DNA of 64,000 nt from an uncultured bacterium (lineage in GTDB: Bacteria > Spirochaetota > UBA4802 > UB4802), in NCBI GenBank assembly GCA_937920495.1, contig CALEUQ010000018.1, positions 1 through 64,000 on the forward strand, in the 5' to 3' direction. The position numbers and the translations under genes are program-made. Position 1 is the stretch's first letter, and each line of letters starts with the position of its first letter. The notes below the pieces were generated by a model that saw only the letters and a program-made list of their open reading frames with translations, did not search any database and was not told the origin of the DNA. This document shows, in pieces, positions 1-9,539 of the stretch.

Positions 1-41
1 TATATTATTATAATAATATATAATACATAGGAGAGATAACA

Positions 42-1385
42 TTGGAAATTAAAGAGTCAAAACTTGAAAATGCACGGATACGACTTGATATTGAAATACC
101 AAACGACCGTGTTAATAATGAATATCAAAAGGTATTGGAAAGTGTTCAGAGAAAGGCTGAAATTAAAGGTTTCAGGATGGGGAAAGCCCCGCTGGATTTA
201 GTGGAAAAAAAATATGCTGAGTTTGTTACAGGAGAGACTGCCGAGAATATTATACGTTCTGCGTATATTGAAGCTATAGAACAAAAAGGCTATACACCGA
301 TAAGCCAACCCGTATTTGATTTTAAAGACCTGGAAAAGGGAAAGCCTTTTTCGTTTGTGGTGGAATTTGATATACCGCCAACTATTGAGCTTGCCAACTA
401 TAAAGGCATTCATGTTGAGCAAAAATCTGTGAAAGTTACGGATGAAGATGTTGACGCTGAAATAGAATCTATGCGCGAACGTATGGCGACAGTAACCAGG
501 AAAGAAGGTGAAGATGCAAAAGTAAACAAAGGCAATCAGGTAACGATCAAGATGAAGCGCATTGATGACAAGTCACCTGAAGAAATAGATGCAACTGCTT
601 TCACATCGCATAGCCTTGTAGTGGGCAAGAGCAAAGAATCATGGGCTATCGATAATGATATTATTGGAATGAAAAAAGGCGAAGAAAAGGAAATCAAAGT
701 AAAATATCCCAAAGATTATGAGGTGGAAGAACTCAAAGGGCAAAAGGTAACGTATCTGGTAAAGGTTGAAGAAATTTTTGAGCGACAGTTACCTGAACTC
801 AATGATGAATTTGCAAAGAGTGTTGGAGAATATAACTCTCTTGCAGAATTGAAGACTCGCATTAAAGAGAACCTGGAAACGTATGCAAAAGAACAGACTT
901 TGAATCAGGCAAAGAATGATATACTGGCAAAGATTGTGGAAAACAGCAAATTTGACATACCACAATCCCTTATACAAAAAGAGATGTATGCTATTTTCAG
1001 GCGTTTGCAGTCACGATTTGGCAATGTTGGCAAGGACATCAATGAATTTGCGTCAATATTTGGAATTAATCCTGAAGAGCTATCGAAATCTATTATGGAT
1101 GAAGCGCAGCGTAATATCAAAAATGCATTGGTATTAACAAAGATTGCAGAGCTTGAGCAACTCAAAGTTTCAGAAGAACAGTTCCAGAAATTTATACAAT
1201 CCATAGCCCAACAAAACGGCGTTAAAGAAGAAGAAGTTGTGAAGGTTATTGAAGAGAAAGGAAACAGGGAAGACATTGAAGGTGATTTAATACTGGATAC
1301 GGCATACGAATTTATTTATCAAAATGCTGATATTAAGATGCTTAAGCCTGTAACTTTTCAGGAATATATTAGCCAGAAGAAGTAA
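42..1385 (+). CDS. tig: Trigger factor, ribosome-associated chaperone
   Basis: Trigger factor binds the ribosome exit tunnel and shields nascent chains; it also carries a peptidyl-prolyl isomerase domain. The 447-residue length is normal for the family. The ribosome-binding domain occupies about residues 1-115 with the signature GFRMGKAPLDLVEKKY near residues 43-58. The FKBP-type domain follows at about 155-240 and the helical C-terminal arms at about 250-440. The start is a TTG preceded by AGGAGAG at 29-35, a good Shine-Dalgarno site. It sits just upstream of clpP-clpX, the classic tig-clpP-clpX order. Nothing looks broken. Confidence 0.97.
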   Translation: MEIKESKLENARIRLDIEIPNDRVNNEYQKVLESVQRKAEIKGFRMGKAPLDLVEKKYAEFVTGETAENIIRSAYIEAIEQKGYTPISQPVFDFKDLEKGKPFSFVVEFDIPPTIELANYKGIHVEQKSVKVTDEDVDAEIESMRERMATVTRKEGEDAKVNKGNQVTIKMKRIDDKSPEEIDATAFTSHSLVVGKSKESWAIDNDIIGMKKGEEKEIKVKYPKDYEVEELKGQKVTYLVKVEEIFERQLPELNDEFAKSVGEYNSLAELKTRIKENLETYAKEQTLNQAKNDILAKIVENSKFDIPQSLIQKEMYAIFRRLQSRFGNVGKDINEFASIFGINPEELSKSIMDEAQRNIKNALVLTKIAELEQLKVSEEQFQKFIQSIAQQNGVKEEEVVKVIEEKGNREDIEGDLILDTAYEFIYQNADIKMLKPVTFQEYISQKK

Positions 1386-1480
1386 CAAGACAGTCAAGAT
1401 AAATTATAGAAGTTGCAGAAACAGATGCTACACTATATGCAGGGTTATTTAGAAATTTATAAATTTATTGAGGTAAATAC

Positions 1481-2071
1481 ATGAGCTATCTGGTACCAAT
1501 TGTTGTAGAACAAACAGCACGTGGCGAACGGGCGTATGATATTTATTCCCGTTTATTGAAAGACCGTATTATTTTTATTGGCGATGCAATCGATGATCAT
1601 GTAGCAAGCCTGGTTATAGCTCAGTTATTGTTTCTGGAAGCAGAAGATCCTGACAAAGATATTTATTTATATATTAACTCACCGGGAGGTATTGTAACCT
1701 CAGGTTTGGCTATTTATGATACCATGCAGTATGTAAAACCTGATGTAGCTACTATTTGCTTGGGTCAGGCAGCTTCTATGGCTTCGCTGCTTTTAGCTGC
1801 AGGTGCACCTGGAAAACGTTCTGCACTGCCAAATTCGCGTATAATGATTCATCAACCAATGGGTGGCTTTCAGGGGCAGGCTTCAGATATTGCGATCCAC
1901 GCAAAAGAGATCCTGAAAATCAAGTCAAAATTGAATGAAATTTATGCCATTCATACCAGGCAGCCAATAGAAAAGATTGAAAAAGATGTGGACAGGGATT
2001 ATTTTATGGATGCACAGGAGGCTGTGGACTACGGATTAATTGATAAAGTTATACAAAAAGATAAAAGATAA
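1481..2071 (+). CDS. clpP: ATP-dependent Clp protease proteolytic subunit ClpP
   Basis: ClpP is the serine protease chamber that degrades substrates unfolded by ClpX. At 196 residues it has normal length. The catalytic triad is visible: Ser99 in GQAASMAS, His124 in MIHQPMGG and an Asp near 173 in VDRDYF. The start is supported by GAGGT about 8 nt upstream. It lies 95 bp after tig and 42 bp before clpX, so the three are likely transcribed together. Confidence 0.98.
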   Translation: MSYLVPIVVEQTARGERAYDIYSRLLKDRIIFIGDAIDDHVASLVIAQLLFLEAEDPDKDIYLYINSPGGIVTSGLAIYDTMQYVKPDVATICLGQAASMASLLLAAGAPGKRSALPNSRIMIHQPMGGFQGQASDIAIHAKEILKIKSKLNEIYAIHTRQPIEKIEKDVDRDYFMDAQEAVDYGLIDKVIQKDKR

Positions 2072-2113
2072 TAGATAAGTAAAGTATAAAAGACAACTAT
2101 AATAAGAGGATAT

Positions 2114-3382
2114 ATGTCAAACAAGAAAAAAGATAATGTCAAGCCGGAAATTACACATTATTGTTCCTTTTGTGGTAAAAGTCAGGACCTTGTGCGGAAA
2201 TTAGTAGCAGGTCCTAATGTATATATATGCGATGAATGTATAGAATTATGCAATGAGATATTGGAAGAAGACTGGGCTTCGGAAGGAAGCGACCTTTTAA
2301 CCAGCAATCTGCCAAAACCCCATGAGATTAAAGCTATTCTTGATGAATATGTAATTGGTCAGGAGTATGCAAAAAAAGTTCTCTCGGTTGCAGTCTATAA
2401 TCACTATAAAAGAATTACCAGCAACTTCAACTTAAGAAAAGGTGATGTTGAACTTGATAAAAGTAATATTTTATTAATCGGCCCAACGGGAAGCGGCAAG
2501 ACGTTACTTGCTCAAACACTGGCAAAAATTCTGAAAGTACCATTTGCCATAGCAGATGCAACATCGCTTACCGAAGCAGGGTATGTGGGCGAAGATGTTG
2601 AAAACATATTACTTCGCCTTATTCAAAATGCCGATGGAGATGTAAAAAGGGCTGAGATTGGAATCATTTATATTGACGAAATCGATAAGATTTCACGCAA
2701 ATCTGAAAATCCGTCTATTACGCGTGATGTATCCGGTGAAGGTGTTCAACAGGCATTGCTAAAAATTGTTGAAGGGACTATCGCCAATGTCCCGCCACAG
2801 GGAGGTAGAAAACATCCCCATCAGGAATTTATTTCTATAGATACCAAAAATATTTTATTTATTTGTGGTGGTGCGTTTGTAGGGCTGGATAAAATTGTTC
2901 ATGCACGAATTGGCAATAAAACGATGGGATTTGGAGCTGAAGTTAAGTCTATTAAAGATGTTGGTAAAATCAATATATTGGAAAAAATGATTCCTGAGGA
3001 TCTTATACGATATGGTCTAATACCTGAGTTTGTAGGCAGATTGCATGTTCATGCGGTGTTACATGAGCTTGACAAACAGGCATTGCGGGAAATTTTAACA
3101 AAACCGCGAAACGCATTAACCAAGCAATATCAGAAAATATTTGCGTTTGAAAATGTTGAACTTGAGTTTACTGATTCGGCAATTGACGCAATAGCTCAGA
3201 TTGCAATTGAACGCGAAACGGGTGCACGTGGATTGAGGTCAGTTCTTGAAGAGATCATGCTGGATCTGATGTATGAAATTCCTTCAAAGAAAACCATAGC
3301 TAAGGTTATCATTAACGAGGATGTCGTGCTGCACAGAAAATCCCCTGAAATTATTCAAAAATCAGCAGAAAAAAGTGCGTAA
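2114..3382 (+). CDS. clpX: ATP-dependent Clp protease ATP-binding subunit ClpX
   Basis: ClpX is the AAA+ unfoldase that recognises substrates and threads them into ClpP. It is 422 residues long. The N-terminal zinc-binding domain shows Cys17, Cys20, Cys39 and Cys42. Walker A is GPTGSGKT (about 123-130) and Walker B is IIYIDEID. The pore region and the C-terminal sensor domain ([11 protein letters not shown]) are intact. SD AGAGGA lies just before the ATG. It follows clpP directly and precedes lon, placing the main cytosolic proteases in one cluster. Confidence 0.98.
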   Translation: MSNKKKDNVKPEITHYCSFCGKSQDLVRKLVAGPNVYICDECIELCNEILEEDWASEGSDLLTSNLPKPHEIKAILDEYVIGQEYAKKVLSVAVYNHYKRITSNFNLRKGDVELDKSNILLIGPTGSGKTLLAQTLAKILKVPFAIADATSLTEAGYVGEDVENILLRLIQNADGDVKRAEIGIIYIDEIDKISRKSENPSITRDVSGEGVQQALLKIVEGTIANVPPQGGRKHPHQEFISIDTKNILFICGGAFVGLDKIVHARIGNKTMGFGAEVKSIKDVGKINILEKMIPEDLIRYGLIPEFVGRLHVHAVLHELDKQALREILTKPRNALTKQYQKIFAFENVELEFTDSAIDAIAQIAIERETGARGLRSVLEEIMLDLMYEIPSKKTIAKVIINEDVVLHRKSPEIIQKSAEKSA

Positions 3383-3454
3383 ATATGTGTTCATATTGCA
3401 CTATTTTAAGTATTTTATTTATAGAAGGACTACGCAAACAATTTAGGAGAAACT

Positions 3455-5902
3455 ATGAAAAAAGATATAGATTATGTTAAACGATATCCGTTATTACCAT
3501 TGCGCGATATGGTAATATTTCCGCATATGGTAATACCGCTTTTTGTGGGCAGGGATATATCAATTAAAGCATTGGATTGGGCAATGAAGGGCGATCGCCT
3601 TTTAGTACTTGCTGCCCAGATCGATTCCCAGATTGCCAACCCAAAAAAAGAAGATATGCATGATGTTGGTACGCTTTCCGAGATTCTTCAGCTTTTAAAG
3701 CTTCCTGATGGTACAGTGAAGGTTTTGGTAGAAGGAATATCACGTGTTTATATCTCGCATTTTGATGTGACTGATGATGGGATTACGGTGGGCATTAAGA
3801 ATATTGAGCGTCCTTATGAAGCTGATTCAAAAGTGGAGGCACTGAAACGAAATTTGATTGATACTTTTGAAAAATATATCAAATTAAACAAAAAAGTTCC
3901 TCAGGAAGCACTTACAACAGTAATGCAGATAGAAGATATTTCACATCTGGCGGATGTTATTGCTTCATATATTACAATGCGCGTTGAATACAAACAGGCA
4001 ATATTGGAATTGGGTAACCCTGTAGAAAGAATTGAAAAGCTTATTGAACTTATCAATGGCGAAATTGAGATTATGTATATTGAAAAAAAGATACAGGGTA
4101 AAGTCAGAAAACAGATGGAGAAAACCCAGAAAGAATACTATCTCAATGAACAGATTAAAGTTATAAAAAAGGAATTAGGGCAGAGTGATGATTTAGCTGA
4201 TGAAGTTGAAGAGTTGCGCAAATCAATTGAAGAAGCAAAGATGTCAAAGGAAGCAAAGGATAAGGCATTAAAAGAACTTAAGCGATTGGAAAAAATGCCT
4301 CCATTATCGGCTGAATCTGCTGTTGTACGTACATATATTGAATGGTTGCGTGATGTTCCCTGGTATAAGCGAACCCGTGATAACCGTGATATTGATCATG
4401 CAATGCAGGTTCTTAATGAAGATCATTATGGGTTGGAAGAAGTTAAAGAAAGGATTATTGAATATATCGCTGTACGCCACCTCTCAAATAAATTGAAAGG
4501 TCCAATATTGTGTTTTGTTGGACCTCCTGGTGTTGGTAAAACTTCACTTGGCCGTTCAGTTGCAAGGGCACTGGGCAGAAAATTTGTTCGGATGTCGTTG
4601 GGTGGCGTTCGTGATGAAGCTGAAATACGTGGCCACCGGAGGACATATGTGGGGGCGTTGCCGGGTAGGATAATACAGCAGATGAAAAAAGCAGGTGTTG
4701 TTAATCCTGTATTCTTGCTTGATGAAGTTGATAAAATGTCAATGGATTTCAGGGGTGATCCTTCATCAGCTTTGCTTGAAGTTTTGGATCCTGAGCAGAA
4801 TAACACTTTTGTAGATCACTATCTTGAAGTTCCTTATGACCTTTCAGATGTGTTGTTTATAACAACTGCCAATGTACAGCACAGAATTCCTGCACCTTTA
4901 CAGGACAGAATGGAAATTATTGAAATCAATAGTTATACTGAACCGGAAAAATTAAATATTGGTTTGCAGTTCTTATTACCCAAACAAATTAAAGAAAATG
5001 GCTTGCAAGAATCAAATATCAAATACAGCGAAGATATGATGCTATACACGATACGGCATTATACACGCGAAGCCGGTGTCAGAAGTTTAGAACGGGTAAT
5101 AGCAAAAGTATGCCGCAAAGTTGCACGGGAAGTTGTAAAATATGGTACATCGCATATTCGTGAGATAACAGTTGATATTCTGCACGAGTATTTAGGCCCT
5201 ATCAAGTTTAAATATGGGGAAAAAGAACAGAAGAGTGAGATAGGCCTTGCCAATGGGCTTGCCTGGACTGAAGTTGGTGGAGATGTTTTACAGGTAGAAG
5301 CGTCTCTTATAAAAGGAAAGGGGCAACTTATACTAACAGGCCAGTTAGGTGAAGTAATGCAGGAATCTGCTCATGCAGCATTTACTTATATACGTGCAAA
5401 TGTTCAATATTTTAATATACCAGAAGATGTATTACGCAAACATGATATACACCTGCATGTTCCGGAAGGTGCAATACCCAAAGATGGTCCTTCTGCAGGT
5501 ATTACCATGGGTGTGGTCATCGGATCACTTTTAAGCCAGATTCCGGTCCGTTGTGATGTTGCAATGACCGGCGAAATAACCTTGCGCGGTAAAGTATTGC
5601 CAATAGGGGGATTAAAAGAAAAAGTGCTGGCTGCACATCGTGCTCAGATTAAACATATTATTATACCCAAGGATAATGAAAAAGATCTGGAAAAGATACC
5701 TGAATATGTCCGCAAGCAGCTCATATTCCATCCGGTTACAAGTATGGAAGAGGTGCTGTTCTTATCGTTGGAAGAACCCGAGAAATTTTTTAAAGACAGG
5801 CAAAAAACTGAAAAACTCAATGAACAATGGAAAGATACTGTTAGGGAATCAGTAATTTCAGATATGAGTAATGAATTACTGACTAAACACAGTTATACTT
5901 AG
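3455..5902 (+). CDS. lon: ATP-dependent protease Lon (LonA type)
   Basis: Lon degrades misfolded and regulatory proteins in the cytosol. The 815-residue protein has an N-terminal substrate domain ([20 protein letters not shown]), a coiled-coil middle region, an AAA+ module with GPPGVGKTS, and a C-terminal S16 protease domain. The catalytic Ser is about residue 680 in PKDGPSAG, and the partner Lys lies in the following [13 protein letters not shown] segment. No membrane segment is present, so this is bacterial LonA. SD AGGAGA supports the start. It is the last gene of the tig-clpP-clpX-lon run and converges with the methyltransferase gene. Confidence 0.98.
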   Translation: MKKDIDYVKRYPLLPLRDMVIFPHMVIPLFVGRDISIKALDWAMKGDRLLVLAAQIDSQIANPKKEDMHDVGTLSEILQLLKLPDGTVKVLVEGISRVYISHFDVTDDGITVGIKNIERPYEADSKVEALKRNLIDTFEKYIKLNKKVPQEALTTVMQIEDISHLADVIASYITMRVEYKQAILELGNPVERIEKLIELINGEIEIMYIEKKIQGKVRKQMEKTQKEYYLNEQIKVIKKELGQSDDLADEVEELRKSIEEAKMSKEAKDKALKELKRLEKMPPLSAESAVVRTYIEWLRDVPWYKRTRDNRDIDHAMQVLNEDHYGLEEVKERIIEYIAVRHLSNKLKGPILCFVGPPGVGKTSLGRSVARALGRKFVRMSLGGVRDEAEIRGHRRTYVGALPGRIIQQMKKAGVVNPVFLLDEVDKMSMDFRGDPSSALLEVLDPEQNNTFVDHYLEVPYDLSDVLFITTANVQHRIPAPLQDRMEIIEINSYTEPEKLNIGLQFLLPKQIKENGLQESNIKYSEDMMLYTIRHYTREAGVRSLERVIAKVCRKVAREVVKYGTSHIREITVDILHEYLGPIKFKYGEKEQKSEIGLANGLAWTEVGGDVLQVEASLIKGKGQLILTGQLGEVMQESAHAAFTYIRANVQYFNIPEDVLRKHDIHLHVPEGAIPKDGPSAGITMGVVIGSLLSQIPVRCDVAMTGEITLRGKVLPIGGLKEKVLAAHRAQIKHIIIPKDNEKDLEKIPEYVRKQLIFHPVTSMEEVLFLSLEEPEKFFKDRQKTEKLNEQWKDTVRESVISDMSNELLTKHSYT

Positions 5903-5907
5903 AATAT

Positions 5908-5950
5908 TACAATACATAACCGTCAGGTAAGATGATAGGTGTGTATTGTA
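5908..5950. terminator. Possible hairpin between convergent lon and methyltransferase genes
   Basis: TACAATACA at 5908-5916 pairs perfectly with TGTATTGTA at 5942-5950, with extra AACC/GGT pairing inside. It lies in the 79-bp spacer between two convergent genes, where a terminator is expected. The loop is long and there is no clear U-tract on either side, so the terminator role is uncertain. Confidence 0.35.
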
Positions 5951-5981
5951 TTTACCATGGCAAAAAGGGTTTAGACATTTT

Positions 5982-6734
5982 TTAGTTCTTTTCAAAATGG
6001 ATCAAAAGTTTATTTGATGTTTTTGTAAAAGTTTCTTTTTTAGAATTTGCGTAAATATTAATAATTTTAAAACCATTATTATGTAAAAATCCTTCAATCT
6101 CTTCTTTAAGAAAAGCACGCATGATGTGCTTATCTTTTAATTGTCTGGTTGAATTACCATCTGAAATTGTATAAATATAGTCAACTTCAGCTATTGTTTT
6201 ATTGTTATCAGGTATAAGAGTAAAACCACGTTGTCGTTCAATTGTTAAATTTTTATATTTAACACTTGATACTGTTGTTAATGGCTTTTCTTTTATTTCC
6301 CTGACGGGTATTGCATTCCAAATTTCAAAAAGCCCAAAACCATTGTTTTTCAGTGCTTTCCAGGTATTCCACAAAACCCTGTCAACGTCCTCGTCATTAA
6401 TCATATAGTCAAATGACCCAAATAAAGAGATGACTATATCAAATTCCTCAAAAAATTCAAAGCTTGTGATATCTGACAGAATAAAGTTGGCAGCATTGGG
6501 GAATCGCAGTTTGGCGTATGTGAGCATATTTTTACTATTATCCAAACCCGTACATAAAAATCCATTTTTATATAGTTCGCTCAGGTGTTCTCCTGTGCCA
6601 CAGCCTAAATCAAGTAAAACAGGATTTTGTATATTTGCAGCAAGTTCTTTAAGAAGATGTATATCGTCATTAATATCCCTGTGACATTTTTCGATAGTAA
6701 AATAATATTCAGCTAAGTCGTGATATAATTTCAT
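5982..6734 (-). CDS. Class I SAM-dependent methyltransferase, substrate unknown
   Basis: This 250-residue protein has the SAM-binding motif LLDLGCGTGEHLSEL near residue 40, an acidic residue after strand 2 (CTGLDNSKNM) and a motif-III-like DIVISLFGSFDYM. That is the standard Rossmann methyltransferase fold. The methyl acceptor cannot be read from the sequence. The gene starts 11 nt after the ptsI stop on the same strand, so the two are probably co-transcribed, although no functional link is obvious. Confidence 0.85.
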   Translation of the reverse strand: MKLYHDLAEYYFTIEKCHRDINDDIHLLKELAANIQNPVLLDLGCGTGEHLSELYKNGFLCTGLDNSKNMLTYAKLRFPNAANFILSDITSFEFFEEFDIVISLFGSFDYMINDEDVDRVLWNTWKALKNNGFGLFEIWNAIPVREIKEKPLTTVSSVKYKNLTIERQRGFTLIPDNNKTIAEVDYIYTISDGNSTRQLKDKHIMRAFLKEEIEGFLHNNGFKIINIYANSKKETFTKTSNKLLIHFEKN

Positions 6735-6745
6735 GGTAATTTAAT

Positions 6746-8491
6746 TTATTTGAAAAACAAGTTGGGAAACTTTTTATTTAATACATCCATCATTGCATTC
6801 TCTATGTCATAGGTATTATCCAGTTGCATCAGATTATTAACCATGTCCTTGCATTCCTCGATCGTAACAGAGCGTATAATGCGCTTGATCTGATACATAA
6901 AAGCTGAACTCATAGACAATTGCCGGTATCCAAGACCTAGTAAAAGCATGGTATATTTGGGTTCTCCAGCCATTTCTCCACATATCGAAAGAGAAATATT
7001 ATTTTGATTTGAGACATCAGCAATTAATTTTAAAAGCCTGAGCACTGCTAGATTTAGCGGATTATACAGATAGGCTATCTTTTCACTGATACGGTCAACA
7101 GCTAATGTGTATTGCACAAGGTCATTTGTGCCAACAGAAAAGAAATCACAATACTTGCAGAATATGTCGATATTAATCGCTGCTGAAGGAACTTCAATCA
7201 TAATGCCAACTGGTAAATTTTGATTGAAAGGTATACCCAGCTTTTGAAGATTTTCCATTTCTTCATATAAAATTGATTTTGCTTTGAGAAGTTCTTCAAC
7301 GGAAGATATCATCGGGAACATTAATTTAACATTGCCAAATGCAGATGCACGTAATATTGCCCTGAGTTGTGGTCTGAATAGAAATTCATTCTCAAGACTA
7401 AAACGTATTGCGCGGCATCCTAAGAATGGATTTCGCTCTTTGTATTGTTTGGTAAAGGCGTAAATCTTATCACCACCTATATCAAGTGTTCGTATGGTAA
7501 CAGGGTGAGGGTTAAAGAATTCAACCACTTTTTTGTATTCTTCAAATTGTTTTTCTTCATCAGGTAAAGACTTATCCAGAAATAAAAATTCTGACCTGAA
7601 AAGCCCAATACCCTGTGCGCCATGATCCCGTATAATATTCATCTCATCGGGGATTTCAATATTGCCGTAAATATATATTGTTTCATTATCTATTGTATGC
7701 GATGGAAGTTCAATTATTGCAGCTAATTCATCCTCAAGTTGTTTTAAGTCTTCGCGGTATTTTTCATATTCATTAATTTCATCTCTGGATGGATTGACAA
7801 TTACTTTCCCATGTATTGCATCCAGAATAATAATATCGCCATGTTTAATAAGAGAAGTTGCAACCTGTGAACCAACTATTGCAGGGATTTCCAGTGCACG
7901 GGCCATAATTGCGGTGTGAGACGTTCTGCCACCACGGTCGGTAATGAAGCCCAGGACATATTTTTTGTTCATCATTGCTGTATCAGATGGTGTCAGGTCA
8001 GTTGCTATCACAATCACTTCTTCTTTCAAATCTGCCAGCGATTCATCGTGTGTTTTTTGCAGATTGTTGATGAGCCGCTTGTTAATATCTGATATATCAA
8101 TAATTCGTTCGCGCAGATATTCATCTTCAATTGATTTTAAGCTCTGAATCAGTTGTAATGTGATGTCATTCAAAACCCATTCAGCATTGCGTTTCTCTTT
8201 GCTAATAGTTTCGCGCACTTTCTGATCCAGATATGGATCTTCAAGAACCATTAAATGGCTTTTGAAAATGTCGGCCATATCATTGGATAAACTGGTAGCA
8301 ATCTGAGATTGTATGGCTTTTATTTCTTCTTTGGTTTTTGCAAGGGATTCATCATACCTTTTTATTTCTTTTTCAATCTGGTCATCGGTTATGTTGTATT
8401 TGGGTATAATAATATTATCGCCCCTGTAAATATAGGCTTTTCCTATAACAATTCCTGGTGAAGCAATAACCCCTTCTATGGATTTTGACAT
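6746..8491 (-). CDS. ptsI: Phosphoenolpyruvate-protein phosphotransferase (PTS enzyme I)
   Basis: Enzyme I moves phosphate from PEP to HPr. The 581-residue protein has the HPr-binding and swivel domains followed by the PEP-binding TIM barrel. The phospho-accepting His is residue 192 in GGRTSHTAIMARAL. The PEP-binding region has GLFRSEFLF, and the C-terminal catalytic Cys lies in SICGEMAGE near residue 500. Length and motifs match sugar-PTS EI; there is no GAF domain as in PtsP. No HPr or EII gene is nearby, so whether it serves sugar uptake or a regulatory branch is open. Confidence 0.95.
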   Translation of the reverse strand: MSKSIEGVIASPGIVIGKAYIYRGDNIIIPKYNITDDQIEKEIKRYDESLAKTKEEIKAIQSQIATSLSNDMADIFKSHLMVLEDPYLDQKVRETISKEKRNAEWVLNDITLQLIQSLKSIEDEYLRERIIDISDINKRLINNLQKTHDESLADLKEEVIVIATDLTPSDTAMMNKKYVLGFITDRGGRTSHTAIMARALEIPAIVGSQVATSLIKHGDIIILDAIHGKVIVNPSRDEINEYEKYREDLKQLEDELAAIIELPSHTIDNETIYIYGNIEIPDEMNIIRDHGAQGIGLFRSEFLFLDKSLPDEEKQFEEYKKVVEFFNPHPVTIRTLDIGGDKIYAFTKQYKERNPFLGCRAIRFSLENEFLFRPQLRAILRASAFGNVKLMFPMISSVEELLKAKSILYEEMENLQKLGIPFNQNLPVGIMIEVPSAAINIDIFCKYCDFFSVGTNDLVQYTLAVDRISEKIAYLYNPLNLAVLRLLKLIADVSNQNNISLSICGEMAGEPKYTMLLLGLGYRQLSMSSAFMYQIKRIIRSVTIEECKDMVNNLMQLDNTYDIENAMMDVLNKKFPNLFFK

Positions 8492-8510
8492 AACAATATA
8501 CCTGTTATCA

Positions 8511-8521
8511 GTAACTATCGC
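8511..8521 (-). repeat. Iterated motif, exact GCGATAGTTAC (minus strand)
   Basis: Exact 11-base copy of the motif that recurs through the window. It lies 20 bp upstream of the ptsI start, in the ptsI/pcm divergent spacer. Confidence 0.75.
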
Positions 8522-8590
8522 TTTATAATATTAGCAAACATAATAAAATGTAAATCAAAATATTCAATACACAATAGAAAAAGAAATCAA

Positions 8591-8709
8591 CGATTTATTC
8601 CTTAAAAAAAATTTGTGAACATAATAAACATAGTGTACACCCCCGCCACCTTTGGCTGCGGGGGTGTATACTTATTCATTAACAAAATATTTTTAAGGAA
8701 TTATTAGAG
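8591..8709 (+). mobile_element. MITE-like palindromic element, copy A
   Basis: A 119-bp imperfect palindrome in the 316-bp divergent spacer between ptsI and pcm. The left end is CGATTTATTCCTTAA and the right end, read on the other strand, is CTCTAATAATTCCTTAA. The centre holds a G/C-rich stem, GTACACCCCCGC with GCGGGGGTGTATAC. It is flanked by a perfect 11-bp direct repeat AAAGAAATCAA (8580-8590 and 8710-8720), which looks like a target-site duplication. It has no coding capacity, so movement would need a transposase supplied from elsewhere. Confidence 0.85.
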
Positions 8710-8737
8710 AAAGAAATCAATAACTATCATAAAAAAC

Positions 8738-8766
8738 TTGTCAAGATAAATAAAAAAATTTATATT
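8738..8766 (+). promoter_or_regulatory. Candidate sigma-70 promoter for pcm
   Basis: TTGTCA (8738-8743), a 17-nt spacer and TATATT (8761-8766) lie about 40 bp upstream of the pcm start. Hexamers and spacing fit a housekeeping promoter. It starts just downstream of MITE copy A. Confidence 0.5.
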
Positions 8767-8778
8767 TATTATCAAAAA

Positions 8779-8790
8779 TGATAGCTATCA
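8779..8790. promoter_or_regulatory. 12-bp perfect palindrome at the pcm transcript start
   Basis: TGATAGCTATCA is a perfect palindrome just downstream of the candidate -10 box and 17 bp before the pcm start. This position suits a repressor operator. No regulator can be assigned. Confidence 0.35.
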
Positions 8791-8807
8791 CATTATATGT
8801 ATAAAAA

Positions 8808-9539
8808 ATGAATTGGCAAATAACAACAGTTGTTTTTATAATTATTGCAGTGGCAATAGCTCTTGTATCTTTATTTAATGCCACATTTAATGATGTGAAG
8901 GGGGAATCATTGCAGCAACTCCGTGAATTAATGGTAAAAAAACAGATAGAAGCCCGTGGAATCAGAGACCCAAAAGTATTACAGGCAATGCTGCAGGTAG
9001 AACGGCATAAATTTGTACCTGAGCTCAGCATACCGCAAGCGTACGAAGATCATCCATTGCCTATTGGTTACGGACAGACTATTTCTCAGCCGTATATAGT
9101 TGCACTGATGACTGAATTATGTGAACTAGATGGTACTGAAAAGGTGCTTGAAATTGGTACGGGTTCCGGGTATCAGGCAGCAATATTATCTTTGCTAGCA
9201 AAGGAAGTATACAGCATAGAGATAGTTGAACCTTTGGGTAAACAGGCAGCTTTACGTCTTAAATCTTTGGGCTATAAAAACGTTACCGTTAAAATTGGTG
9301 ATGGCTATAAAGGCTGGCCTGAACATGCTCCGTTTGATGTTATTATGCTCACTGCTGCTCCTCCAACAGTTCCAGATGCATTGCTTAATCAGCTCAAAGA
9401 AGATGGTGGTATCCTTGTTGCGCCTGTTGGTGATTACCATCAGGAATTGATTAAAATCGTTCGTAATGGTAATAATTATTCACAGAAAGTTATAACCTAC
9501 GTGCGCTTTGTACCAATGGTTCCGGCCAGTGAATACTAA
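8808..9539 (+). CDS. pcm: Protein-L-isoaspartate O-methyltransferase with N-terminal membrane segment
   Basis: PCMT methylates abnormal L-isoaspartyl residues and starts their repair. The catalytic core (about residues 35-243) has the PIGYGQTISQPYIVA active-site segment and the SAM motif VLEIGTGSGYQAAIL. The protein begins with a hydrophobic stretch, roughly residues 3-23 (ITTVVFIIIAVAIALVSLF), so it is probably anchored in the inner membrane or exported. Most PCMTs are soluble. The gene abuts the stop codon of convergent argC with no spacer. Confidence 0.93.
   Translation: MNWQITTVVFIIIAVAIALVSLFNATFNDVKGESLQQLRELMVKKQIEARGIRDPKVLQAMLQVERHKFVPELSIPQAYEDHPLPIGYGQTISQPYIVALMTELCELDGTEKVLEIGTGSGYQAAILSLLAKEVYSIEIVEPLGKQAALRLKSLGYKNVTVKIGDGYKGWPEHAPFDVIMLTAAPPTVPDALLNQLKEDGGILVAPVGDYHQELIKIVRNGNNYSQKVITYVRFVPMVPASEY

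Noticed and set aside
3591..3598. GCGATCGC, the HIP1 palindrome
   Set aside because: Only one copy was seen, so it is not iterated here and is probably chance.
4426..4806. Long antisense frame within lon
   Set aside because: It is a shadow of the lon reading frame, with no SD and no recognisable product.
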